From Desmodesmus armatus (taxonomy: Eukaryota > Chlorophyta > Chlorophyceae > Sphaeropleales > Scenedesmaceae), in assembly GCA_007449985.2 (NCBI GenBank), contig VIIQ02000001.1, positions 124,001 through 188,000 on the forward strand: 64,000 bases of DNA, given 5' to 3'. Shown here one piece after another: positions 20,401-30,888 of the stretch. The first letter of the stretch is position 1, and each line of letters starts with the position of its first letter. The notes under the pieces were generated by a model, which was not told the origin of the DNA, made no database searches, and was given only the letters and a program-made list of their open reading frames with translations. A program made the position numbers and the translations under genes.

Positions 20401-22553
20401 CTGGCAGTACAACCAGGACAGGCAAACAGGCTGTCCCTGGCGGGCTTGATGTGTTTAGTCAGTCAGTCAGTCAGTGTTTAGTCAAAAGCTGTGATCTTTG
20501 CTGTTGCTGCTGTGGTGTGCAGCCACAATGACTGCTGTCATGTCATCAGTCCAAGTCATCAAATGGGTTCTCCCGCGCAGGTTCAAATCCTGCTGGCTGC
20601 GTGTAGTATGTCTCTGCAGCTATGGCCGAGCGGTCTAAGGCGTTTGACTTGAAGGGCTGGGTTTTGGACTGCTTCCTTGCTCCAGACCAGAACCCTGATT
20701 CCCCACACATCACACCCTGGCAGAGAATGCCGCCATGCGCCAAGCCGCCCACGCTGGTAGTGTGAGCTGCCACGCACCTAGCCGCACGCCCCATCGGGTG
20801 CACGCACATGTGCACCCACGCCTGCAGAGCAACCCCGGTCAATAAAAACCACGCCTTACACCCGCTGCTTCTGTTGCTGTGTTGCCTGCAGTGTGCATGG
20901 GAGGCTGGGGCGGCACCAGCTGCCTGACGCAGTGTGGTGGCAAGGGCGACAGCGCAACTTATGGCACCAACGGCCGCGCCATGGACTCTCCATGTTTACA
21001 GTGCGCCTATGGCAACACAGGGTTTTTCTTCCAGTGGCAGATGCAGAATGACCCGTTCGTTGCGCAGGCGGTTGCCGCTATCGGTGCGGACTCCTCATGG
21101 GACTGCGTCTCTGAGTTTGCGCAGCTTTCAGACTCTGCCTGGTACATCCCTACTGCCGGCAACACAGCGATGAACGTTTCCACAGACGTTGACACGTTTG
21201 TGGAGTGCGTGGCGCTGTGCAAGGACGACTGCCAGTATGTTACATACGACTATGTCGCACGCACTTGCTACGTCCGCATTGGCTATGAAGCCATCTATAT
21301 GGGGTGAGTGTGCCATGCTTGCCGCACAGCACAGCACAGCACAGCACATCACATCACATCACACCACGTCATTGTTTGAAGTGGCAGTCTGGTGTTTGAG
21401 ATTCAGTGTATGATACTACGGTCAGCAGTACGCCCTAGGGCAGTCAACCATGCACACCAACATCCCCATTTTCACCACTAACATGTTTGCTTTGCTGCTG
21501 TGCGGTCCCGCAGGGCTCCCCTCATTGCATTCAAGGCCGTGCCGTCAGGCGATGTTGCTACCAACGCATTTTCTGTCCAAGCTGCATCGCAAAGCGGCTT
21601 GATCACGCCGCACAGGCACAGGCATGGCATGCCTGAAGGTATTGCAGCCATCAGCAGCAACTCCAGCAGCAGTGACGGCAGCAGCAGTAACACTGGCGGC
21701 AGTGACAGCAGCAGCAGCAGTGACGGCGGCAGCAGCAACATTGGCAGTGGTGACCCTGTCGGCAGCAGCAGCGGTAGCAGTGACGGCGGCAGCAGTGACG
21801 GTGGCAGCAATGCAGGTGGCGATGCAGCCGCCAGCAGCATCAGCGGCAGCAGCGGTGGCAGCAGTGAACCGTTGGTGACGGCTCAGGCAGAAGTAACAGG
21901 GTCCTCTGTTGCATCCGGCCAGTACAGGTGAGAGAAGGATCTCACTCTTTTTGGTCCTGTGATCCCACTCTTTGTAGTCCTGCTGCATGATGATGTCACT
22001 CTTTCTGTTTCTGCTGCAAGATCTCACTCTTTCTGGTCCTGCTGCAAGATCTCACTCTGTCGTGGTCATGCTGCCTGATCTCACTCTTTGTGGCTCTGCT
22101 GCTGGCAATCGTGTCCTGTTCTTGCTGCAGCTTCTGGATTGATGCTGATGCTGGAACAGTGGGCTTCCAGACCCCTGCACCAGGACGTGCCAGCTTTGCC
22201 CGTGGTTATCTTGGACTGCAGCAATGCTTGGACGAATGCGATCTTGTGTCCTGGTGAGTAACATGTGTGACTTCAACTGTCGGTCCCACTCTTTTGCACT
22301 GCTAGTGTTCCTGATTCACAATAGCAAACTCTGAAGGTGACAGGGACACCCCACCACCAGCACTAATACACATTGTGCCTTTGCGCTGCTGTGTTTCAGG
22401 TGTGCTGGCATTACTATGGATCTGTTTGTCGACGTTCCCAGCTCTCCAACCAGCTGCAGGCTCATCAGAGGGGACACAAGCCCTGGCAGGTTTCTGCGCA
22501 CGGTGACACGTGCAGATGTGAACAGGCTACGGGTGCCCACTCTGTTTGGATGA
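14408..22553 (+). CDS. Secreted GCC2/GCC3 Cys-rich repeat protein with PAN-like segments (15 exons)
   Basis: Exons: 14408-14480, 14894-15088, 16325-16495, 16741-16798, 17264-17373, 17646-17804, 18313-18528, 18807-19019, 19289-19543, 19826-20020, 20282-20392, 20892-21303, 21514-21927, 22131-22253, 22400-22553 (TGA). All phases join; the product is about 952 residues. Residues 1-19 are a signal peptide (MSFLACLYLAVLVCTAHGA). Roughly residues 25-585 are repeats of the ephrin-receptor-like GCC2/GCC3 type, with CxPGxY, CxxCPxGxxT and a closing Cys; most begin and end at exon borders in phase 1. Exon 12 (137 residues) and exons 14-15 contain PAN/apple-like Cys spacing (TFVECVALCKDDCQYVTYDY; LQQCLDECDLVSW plus CAGIT). 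A Ser/Gly linker of about 110 residues (exon 13) splits them. No membrane segment is seen, so it is likely extracellular or wall-associated. Function unknown. Confidence 0.85.
15194..15305. repeat. GGCA-type tetranucleotide minisatellite
   Basis: Seen: tandem GACA then GGCA/AGCA units in intron 2 of the GCC2/GCC3 gene. Simple sequence; no function inferred. Confidence 0.85.
15780..15880. repeat. Intronic foldback with AT palindrome loop
   Basis: Seen: arms 15780-15819 and 15841-15880 pair almost perfectly (GGGCTTTGCCACTTCAGC against its complement) around a loop containing AGATATATATATCT. Further partial copies of the arm appear near 15955-15990. It lies in intron 2 of the GCC2/GCC3 gene. 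Confidence 0.75.
16915..16948. repeat. Head-to-head telomere-like motif in an intron
   Basis: Seen: TTTAGGGTTAAGG followed within a few bases by CCTAAACCCTAAACCC, that is, TTTAGGG and its complement facing each other. Located in intron 4 of the GCC2/GCC3 gene. TTTAGGG is the usual telomere unit of plants and several green algae. Confidence 0.7.
17763..17952 (+). repeat. Tandem duplication of exon 6 end and donor (period 142 bp)
   Basis: Seen: the last ~40 bases of exon 6 with its GTGAGT donor (donor at 17805) recur with the donor at 17947. The following intron sequence (GGTGCAGCAGCTGCGG) and TACAG-rich runs are also repeated. The copy has possible upstream acceptors (TACAG) and could be an alternative mini-exon encoding MLSSASTSNSSC. 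Confidence 0.8.
20558..20653 (+). tRNA. Circularly permuted tRNA-Ser(UGA)
   Basis: The 3' half (20558-20601) lies before the 5' half (20616-20653), separated by a 14-base spacer (20602-20615). Rejoined, they give an 82-nt serine tRNA. Acceptor stem: GCAGCTA/TGGCTGC (7 bp, one G-U) with discriminator G. D arm: GCC/GGC. Anticodon arm: TTTGA/TCAAA with loop CTTGAAA (anticodon TGA at 20650-20652). Long variable arm: GGG/CCC. T arm: GCAGG/CCTGC with loop TTCAAAT. A box TGGCCGAGCGGT and B box GGTTCAAATCC match consensus but occur in reversed order. Flanks make a canonical bulge-helix-bulge: anticodon stem, 3-nt bulge (20556-20558), 4-bp helix (20552-20555 with 20648-20651), 3-nt bulge (20652-20654), 6-bp helix (20546-20551 with 20655-20660). 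Cutting after the second base of each bulge joins 20653 to 20558, the usual 37/38 intron site. CCA is not encoded. It sits in intron 11 of the GCC2/GCC3 gene, same strand. Confidence 0.93.
20662..20665 (+). terminator. Pol III terminator (T4) of the permuted tRNA
   Basis: TTTT begins two bases after the last paired base of the outer bulge-helix-bulge helix (20660). This placement would end the precursor just after the structure needed for splicing. Confidence 0.7.
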
Positions 22554-23540
22554 ACAGACAAGTGGTCACCCTAGGCAGTGGACAGGGTTTTGATGCTTAC
22601 TTTTCCTATGAGGGTTCAGGATGTGGTTGGGACCTCAACCCGAATGGTGATATCATGTTGCTGAAATGGTTTGGGTTGGAGTCCAGGCTGACCCCAGGTT
22701 GCTGGCCGCTGTCCAACGCATTGTGTGTGTGGTGGGGTCTGGCGGTGGCCGTGTGTGCTGAGGTGCAGCATACCTAGTCAGCTAGAGGTACGCCATGTCT
22801 TCCTTTTCTTTGCTACTAGACCCTGTGTGCAGCTCTTTTCTGCCGGTAGCCCCTAGCAGCAAAAGCTGCTGCCATTCAATCTATGTCTCACACTTGCATT
22901 GTGTTGTAGTGTGCTTGTGGGGTGGGTGGGTGGCTGTGCTGTCGATCCCGAGTGACTACCCGCCCTGGTTCTTGTACTTGCACTGTGATTCCATCTATCA
23001 CCAGGCTTCCAAGGTTTCTGTCTCGCTTGGTTAGAGTGACATCTCACTCTTCCAGTGAGCACAGTGGCCCATCACTCTCATTTGCACAGGTTGGGGGCAC
23101 CTACTGTTCCGATTGGTTGCTTGTGCCTGCTTGTATCTGCAATGATGGGCAACATACTGGCAATGCCTCTCTGTGTTTGTGCACAGGCTCTCCGTGCAGC
23201 AAGGATATTGTGCGGATATTGTGTCCACAGTGTAGGATTTGGGTGCAGACTTGCTTTTCGCACTGCTGTGCAATTGTGTACATGGTGCATAGAAGTCACG
23301 TGGCGATGCTCTGGTCCAGTCATGTTGTGTTTTGACTTTGCGCTTCTTTTTTTGGATACTTGCAATTGCGATGCCTATGCACCTCGGGCCCGCATTGGGC
23401 GTGTCTCTTGCCCTACAGGCCGGCACTGCAGACTGTTGATGATGCTCCTGTTTGGGGTGAAGGGTGGTCAGTTGTGTCAGCTTCTGTTCTGTCGCCTTTT
23501 CCGCCTTGTGATTTTATTACCACTAGTCCTGCCAGACACT

Positions 23541-23611
23541 ATCAGCATTTGCGTTTGCAGTACTACTGCTATCAGCATTCGCGTTTGCAGTATCAGCATT
23601 CGCGTTTGCGG
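23541..23611. repeat. Three near-identical 20-bp repeats
   Basis: Seen: ATCAGCATTCGCGTTTGCAG-type units at 23541-23560, 23571-23590 and 23592-23611. Confidence 0.85.
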
Positions 23612-24177
23612 CACTCCAAGTACTGCCAGGTACTACTAGTACTGCCAGAGTCCCTGCACGTGCTTCTCTGTGCTGTAGGTCAAGAGCCACGCGTGTCTGG
23701 CAGCAGTGCAGTGCAGTGTGCCGGTTGTTGGTAGGTGTATATATGTATAGATCAGCAGTTTGGTGGTTACTGCATGCAGCACATCACGCTGCATGCTTTG
23801 GTCAGCAGTTCCACTGGTCACTAGTGTGAGGTACACACTTTTGCGTTGCTTGTGTTGGGTTGAGCTGAGTGTGCTTGTGCAGGGCGGTTGGGTGGTACTA
23901 TCCCTTGTACAGCGGTTGTGATCTGCAGGGGCATGCCTTGTGAAGTGAGTGAGTTGCACGTTTTTTGTCACCTGGTGGTTCTTGCCTCTTTGGCTGCACT
24001 TGCTGACTGATGGGAGGATACCGGAGCAGCAATGACTGCCAGGGGGCCCCAATACTACGGCTTTACAAAGCTGCATGCATATGTATAGACGTTGTGTGAG
24101 TGTGCTGGCCACAATCTGGTGGTGCTGGCCTCTTCTGGTGCACTTGCCCACTGTTGGTAGAGGCAGGTGGGGCAGCA

Positions 24178-24250
24178 GGGTTTAGGGTTGGGGTTTAGGG
24201 TTTTTAAACCCTAAACCACAACCCTAAAACCAACTTCAAAACCCTAAACC
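24178..24250. repeat. Head-to-head interstitial telomere-like tract
   Basis: Seen: GGGTTTAGGGTTGGGGTTTAGGG runs directly into TTTTTAAACCCTAAACC and further CCCTAAA units. The two arrays face each other, as expected for an old telomere fusion or for ins/del repair with telomere sequence. Confidence 0.75.
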
Positions 24251-27200
24251 TTATTCTGCCGTGACAATGCACGAGCCCTTCATATGTGGGCTCCACGGCA
24301 GTGGATGAGGTGTCGCCTTGCAAGTTGCGCGAGCCTGACAAGGCTCGTTTGACTGCAGTGTGATCCCACACAGCCGGCACGGCGGGAGGCTCCTGCTAAT
24401 ATGTGTGTGTGGCTGGTGGTGCGGTGGCAGGGTATGAGTGTACGGGAGGTGTTTGCGGATTCATGCGAGCTGGTTGGGATGGTGCATGTGTCCTTCCACA
24501 GGAAACTGGCAGTACTACCACTTGGGTATACGTCCGTGCCAACATGGGCGGGTTGCCTGGCGAAACACTGATGGCGGCGTGCCGCGGAGACTGTCTGGGG
24601 AAGTCTGTGCGTGGGTGCAGGGAAAGAGTGTGTGCGTGGGTGCAGGAGGCTGTATGATGCAGACTGCACATGCAGGCACTTGCGAACACTGTGGAATAGT
24701 TGTGCTGGGAGTCATAACTGTTACAGTTACTGTTACATAACGGAAGTGGGAGAGGAGGTCACATGTATGTACAAGGTGGTTAACAGCTCAGGATGGCAGT
24801 TGCAATGTCGGTTGAGGTGGCTCGCTGTCTGCCGAGCGTGCCCGACTTGTCTTTTGTTTTGTTGGAAAGGCCCGACTGGTTGGGTGGGCGGTGGTGAGTG
24901 TTTGTGTCGTGTTGCTGGTTGGTTGCATTGCAACAGGAGTGCGGAATGTGTGTTGTGGCGCGGGTGCCACATATAAGTATCACACATTCTGCGCTTATCG
25001 CACAGAATTGCTGATGGGGGCCTCCCCATGTGCCTTGCTCGGGGTGCTGAGTGATGCATATGCAGCATATTATATAAGATGTTATATATCGGCGCAATGG
25101 TTTGAATGAATCCTTGTGTTCAGTGCTGCATTTGAGAGACTGCACTGTCTCTACATGCCACATTCTGCATGCTATATGTTGCTGGCATGCCTTTCTGTTT
25201 GCGTAAAGCTTTCTACCCATGCATGCACTGCCGATGTTGCGCAAACCCCAACCCCACGTCCCAGCCGTTTGTTGTCCTGCTGCGATATGCATTGTGCTTC
25301 CTCTCCTGCATCAAGCTGCTCGCAACACATGCTGCGTTTTTGGGTGGGATGTTTGGAGGCAGTTGCCAAGGCATCCCGACACTGCTTACACTTGACAAGC
25401 AGGTTGTGTGATCTTAGTAGCTGCTACTTTTGTGTGCTTACGCCTTGTGCTTGGAGGTGTTGTCCATCTGCCGCCAGCATGGAGTGCCAGCACCCTGAAT
25501 GCTGACATGATTCGGCAGAGCTCGTGCGTTGCTTTGTTGGTTTGCTTGTCTTTGTGCGCGTGTGCTGCGCGGTTTCCAGCCTGTGCTCACACCAAGGAGT
25601 AGGGTTTACTATGCTCTCTGCATTGTCCCTGCGCAGGAATCTGGCAGCCTTGAAGTTGATACGATTTGGTCCAATTCAGCTGCCAAATTGCGGGCGTCTG
25701 CCAAATGTGCCGACCAGGTTGTGTGCACGGCTGTGCCGCAGCAGTGTTGTGCTGCATCCGCAGCATTCCTGTTTGTCCGCTTCTTGTTACAGCAGATACA
25801 CGAACACTTCCCTGTCATCTCATTCAGGGGCGGCGGAAGAGGCAGGCAGACTCTGCCATGCTCTGGTTCAGAGTCACATGTCAATGGCAACTAGCCGGGT
25901 GATGATTTTTGAGGTTCTGTGCTGTCGAACTAGCCAAGCTACTGTGTCCTGCTGGTACTTGTCCTGTGATGCTGTGTGGCCGATGTGCGGCCTTTTGACT
26001 ACCCTGCTACCTGGGGATCTCTGTACATCAAGAGCAGGCATGTGTGTCGCAGAGCATGCAGCCACCAGCCGGGGAAAAGATTCTGTGCTTGATCGTGTCG
26101 TGCATGCATCAGCAAGCCCCGGCAGTAGTTCTTCAGCACAGTACTGCGTTTCCTGGGTGCTGATGCAGAGTTTGTTATGTATGTTGACAGCTGGCAGGCT
26201 TCAGTTGAGTACCCCACACATTGCATGAGCCGTTCTGGCTCTGCTGTTGTCAGCTCTCAGTCCATTCACTGTCATGCCGATTCACGTGAGCTTGGTGTTG
26301 TGGTTGTGGCACGCGCTGCTGTTCCTTGTTTTCGGCCTTGTTTTGGGTTGAGCAGCAGTTGGGGATTGTCCATGCTGTTGATTACGTAACCAGACAGCAA
26401 AAGTGAGAGAGGCCTGAAGGTTGGCCTGATGCAGCTCTGGTGCACTACCGTCACTGTTACTGTTCCATGGTTCAAGCATCACATTGCATCGTGCAGTTGT
26501 GGCTGGATGTACAGCAGGCCAGATGTCGAAACCAGGACAGTGCTGCAGATTGACTTGCTACATTACATGGTTGCGGCTTTGAGTGGCGTTTGTCTGGGAG
26601 TTTGAGCACACGGATGCAGTTGAAAGCTGGGGCTGTGGTGTTTCTGTGTGTGCGCGTGCGTGCGAGGCACGCTGTGCGCATATGTGAGCATGTGCGTGTG
26701 TGCATATGTCTGGGGCCGTTCCCGAAGGAGCGACCCATGGATTACCCTTACAGCAGCGGTGTCATGTGGCGCAGCTGCACTGTTGTTTGACTCTACGGGA
26801 TCTGTTGTGCTTGCACACAAGCCAGTATCTTTTGTTGCCTGCAAAAGCAGCCTGCTTGTTTTGCAGATTGAGGAACAGGTAGCCTGGATGGGATTCATTT
26901 TGACAATCCACATGCAAACTGAATGTATCATCTTGACTACCACACAGGACGGTCAGTCTCGTCGCTGTGTGGTGCACAACATTTCTTACATTCACTTTCT
27001 GCAGGTGTGTTTGGTGGTTGCTGGGGTTACTGTTGGTTGTGACTATCACTGTAACCTTCAATTTTATAACCTTCATCTCACACTAGGCTGTTGTAGTAAG
27101 ATCGCAGAGGCTGAAGCTGCCGTGTCTGTCGAGGAAACACTAGGCTGTTGTCACAACAGCCGGGCTGCGTACCTACTACCTTGGATCAGCACGGTGTGGG

Positions 27201-28025
27201 TGCTGCACGCTGGCACTGCTTTGTGGCACCTGCCTTGTTGGTGTCTCTAAGTATGCTCTAGTAGAGTGTGAAGAACGTAGTACAGAAAGGAGCAATCAAT
27301 GATCTGCTATGAAGAGCGCCTGCTGTCACTGTCACTAGCTGTACAGTATCTCAAGACCCAGAGAGGCCGGATTGAAATCAATGACACTCGATTCTTGATG
27401 CCATCACGCCACCAACCACACACTTGAAAGCGCCATCCAGCTGCACATTTTACAAGGTTGTAACTTTGTAGAACACGCAGCAAACAGAGCCCAAGCACAG
27501 GCCAACAAAGGGCTGGCCCTGCAAGGCTGCTGTGCGCATCGCTGGAATGTGTGCAGCAAGACTGACAACGTCTCAACGCCTCACTCAACGCTGTCCATGA
27601 GCAATGCCAACGATCAATTGGTTGACCAGAGTCAGACACAACTTCCAAACCAGTCCAAACCAAAAAGAGTGAAGAAACACCAACACCCACACACAACAAC
27701 CTACTCTACATAAACATCACTCAGCCTGTGCTGTTTCCACGGGTGCAAAACACATGCAGGCATGCAAACCTCGGCCTCACTCCAGCTGCCTCACTACCCC
27801 TGCGCATGTCAACGTTGTGAGGCCAGCGCTGCAGCAGCAGTGTAGGCTCTTGATATTGAAACGGAATGCTTTCCAAAACACATTGATTGGTCATTGCTCG
27901 CAGCCTGCTGTCCAGCAGTAGCCAAGAGACACTGAGGGTGTCTCAAAAAGCATACAGCTGCAGCCTGCGGCAACCGTACCGCCTTCACACCAACAGGTAA
28001 TCATTACTCATCTGTCAGTTGATGA

Positions 28026-30888
28026 TTACTCATCGTGAGGAGCGGCGCCAGCAGCAGGGCGCAGCATCTGAATCAGGTTGCCGCTAGCCTTCACGAAAGA
28101 CACCATGGCAGGAATGTTAGGCCCTGCTGGGGCGCCGCTTGCGGCCTCCTTAGGGAGCAAAGCAGCCATGCTCTTGAGCACAGCCACTCCCGCAGACGGC
28201 AGGTCCTTGGGCGCAGGCTCGCTGCCAGCACCAGCAGCACCTGGGATAACCTTGCCCACTGCGTTGACGAAGTTCATCAGGTTGTGCATGTTGGGTGCAC
28301 CGCCGCTCTCGCCAGGCATGAGGCTGCCGAGAGACTTGACAACGTCAAGCATGGCAGCGGGGTCCATACCCTTGATAGGGTTTCCGCTTGCATCCTTAGC
28401 GTCCTTCTGTCCGTTGACCATACCGCCGAGAGTTTGCAGCATGTTGAGGATAGGCAGGCCGTCCTTCTGTGCTGAGCTGCTGTTGTCGCTGCTCTGGATA
28501 GCATTGCCGACAGTCTGCAGGAGGTTCATGATGGGTGCACCGCTGCCTTCCTTTCCATCCTTACTGCCGGCTGCAACCAGGGCGGCAACGTTCTGCAGCA
28601 TCTTCAAGGGGTTCTGCTGCTCCTTGCTTTCTGCTGAGGCACCGTCGCCGGCCTGCTGCTGGGGCATGAGGTTAGCAACGGACTGCAGGAACTTCAGCGG
28701 GTTGACAGCTGCTCCGCCCTCCTGCTTGTTCTCCTTCTGCTGTCCGGGCAGGAGGTTCTTCAGGGGTGCGAAGATATCTCCGAGCTGGAAAACCTTTGTC
28801 TCGGGTTGAGCGGCTGCTGCGTTCTCTGGGGCGGGTGCGGCCACGCCCTGCTGTCCGTGCAGTGCGTTCAGCGCCTGCTGCTGCAGGCCCAGCTTCGCCA
28901 GCAGCTCCTGAACGTTGACGGAACCGTCCTTGACAAGGCTAGGGTCAAGCTCCATAATCTGCTTCTCGATTTCTGCCATTTGAACGGGGTCGTACTTGCC
29001 GGCCTCGGCACCGGGGCCGGCCTGCATGGCGGACTCGAGCAGCAGGGAGCCTGGGGCGGGGGCGGGCTTCTGAGCGGCCTGGGAGTGGCAGGGGGATGCT
29101 GGGCAAGTCTTGAGATCCTTGACAGGCATCGTGGTGGAGATCGACTGGTAGGTGCGGTCGCCGGTGCGGGCGCTGACGCTGAGCAGGCTCAGGGTGACGT
29201 CACCTGTTGTTCAAAGGGCGGCATAACAGAGGGCAGAACAGCACAGCACCTCATGGCGTGATACACAGCACGGTCACTGGTAGACCCTACAGCCATCGGT
29301 GCTGTCAAGCTTAGAAGAGCCAGCGGGGATGCTGCAGCTGCCACAGGTTGGGACGCTGACAATCTGCTGGCTTGTCGCTGACATACTCTGTCACCTGTGT
29401 CATCTGCAGCAGGGTTGCAGATTCCTTCTTATTGCTGCATCTGGTTTATGCATCCAATGCTGATAGGACCACTGCTTTTCAAGCTGGCCGAGCAGAGCAA
29501 GCCTTTCACAGCCAGTCACAAAGTTGCCTCTGTGAGCCAACACAAGCCTGCTGCAAGCGTGTATATTTGCATACATTGACAGTACAATGCAAAGCAAGTC
29601 ATTGGTGCATACCTGAGGCATCGCAAGGGATGGTCAGGTCTGTCTCAAACTCGGGCTTAGCCACCTGGCTGAAAGTGCGCTGGGGGCTGCAAGGCACCAG
29701 CAACAGCAGCACGGGCGGCGCATATGGCATCAGTCACATGTGTGCGTGTGTGTGTGGGGGGGGGGGGGGGTGCAGGCCTGCAAGGTATCGCAAATACTTG
29801 CAGGACCTGCAGCGCAATGCAATGCAGACACATCCGGGCTGTTTCCACACTACGGCAGCAATGCAGCAGTAGCAGCAGGTACTGGCACGGCTGGAGAACG
29901 CTTTGCTGCCCGGTTAGCCGTTGTGTCTGACAACAGATTCGGCCACAGCCTGCTCGGCGGAAAAGCCTTCGAAATAGCAGGGTGCTAGGGTGAATGGCAT
30001 GTCTCCAGTGGATAGTATGTGGAGTTGATAATGCTGCAACGTGTTTGCTTAGAGCGGATGGTGCAGTGCTTGCTTACCACTCAGCCTCTGTGGCGGCAAA
30101 GCCTCCGTGGCTGCTGGTGAGGATGTACTGACGCTGCTCTGGGAACACAGCCTGCGAGACAAACAGTGCTAGGGGTATGAGCATGAATCATAACAAAGTT
30201 GAGCAGATGTGCACATGGTAATTCAAGATGGAGGGTCACAGGCATGTGCAAGTGCTGAGACCCACCACCAGCTGTCAGCGTGCTTGGCCCCCGTTCGAGA
30301 TGCTGCTAGATCCTGCACTGACTCTAGCTGTATCAAAGAGGCCTTGAGGTGCAGCATCTTGGCGAGATCCTGCTGCTCATACGGGTTGGCTGGCTGGACA
30401 CTGCTGGGGATTGCTGTCTGGCAGGCAGGCCCTCTGCATCAGGCTCTGGCAGCTGGCATGTTGGCTGGTCAGTTCAAGGCTGGACATGGTAAGCTGTCTT
30501 TGGGACGCGTGCGTTTCCCGTATTCAAAAACAGTCATAATCTGATGCTTTCAGCTGTTTGGAGACCAAATTACCTTGATTTTGTGCACAACTCCGGGGCA
30601 AATCTTGGCGACTGCACCACCATTCTTCTTGACTGTCATCAATGTTTTCCTGAAAGATAGTTGAACCACGTCAATCAATCGAACAGCTTTTCTGGCTACT
30701 CTCTGTAGGACAACAACAGCTTGGCACACTCACTCGTCCTGCACAGGAGCACTGTGTGGGCCGTAGCCTGCCAGTGGCACTGCCTTACAGTCCTTCGTCA
30801 TTGCTGTCCATATCATAGGATACGCTGAAGCGCTGTAAGCGCCCAGCATCAACACCAAAAGCGCAACTGCCTTGCGCTGCGCCACCAT
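28026..30888 (-). CDS. Secreted protein with repetitive amphipathic C-terminal half
   Basis: Exons 30888-30734, 30649-30574, 30151-30078, 29686-29613, 29203-28026; all phases join, giving 518 residues. I start at the ATG giving MVAQRKAVALLVLMLGAYSA, a good signal peptide; an in-frame ATG 14 codons upstream is less likely. Residues ~22-135 form a compact Cys-containing domain with GYGPHSAP, KICPGVVHKIK, FPEQRQYILTSSHGGF and IPCDAS. This pattern (CPG..H, then LTSS.G.F) suggests an extracellular beta-sandwich of the Reeler or similar kind, but I do not firmly recognise it. Residues ~170-518 carry five to six diverged repeats of ~35-45 residues built on an amphipathic core such as NPLKFLQSVANL, NPLKMLQNVAALV, IMNLLQTVGNAI, ILNMLQTLGGMV, AMLDVVKSLGSL and MHNLMNFVNAVG, joined by Gly/Ser/Asp-rich linkers. 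Function unknown. Confidence 0.85.
29756..29771. repeat. Poly-G tract in an intron
   Basis: An uninterrupted run of about 15 G lies in the intron between the exons at 30078 and 29686. Assembly length may be unreliable here. Confidence 0.7.

Larger units (their letters stand above)
22554..28025. other. Gene-poor region; no gene recognised
   Basis: No complete gene could be built on either strand. A few acceptor-preceded stretches look exon-like (about 24500-24600, 25638-25715, 26867-26955, plus strand), but phases and families could not be established. The part from about 27250 to 28025 is probably the 3' UTR and downstream DNA of the minus-strand gene at 28026. Repeats inside are listed separately. 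Confidence 0.5.

Noticed and set aside
21545..22027. Ala/Thr/Val-rich open frame on the minus strand
   Set aside because: Antisense shadow of the Ser/Gly linker exon of the GCC2/GCC3 gene.
23055..23639. 194-codon Cys-rich frame on the plus strand
   Set aside because: Overlaps simple repeats, has no conserved motif and no consistent splice sites.
28078..28809. 243-codon open frame on the plus strand
   Set aside because: Antisense shadow of the large last exon of the minus-strand gene at 28026-29203.
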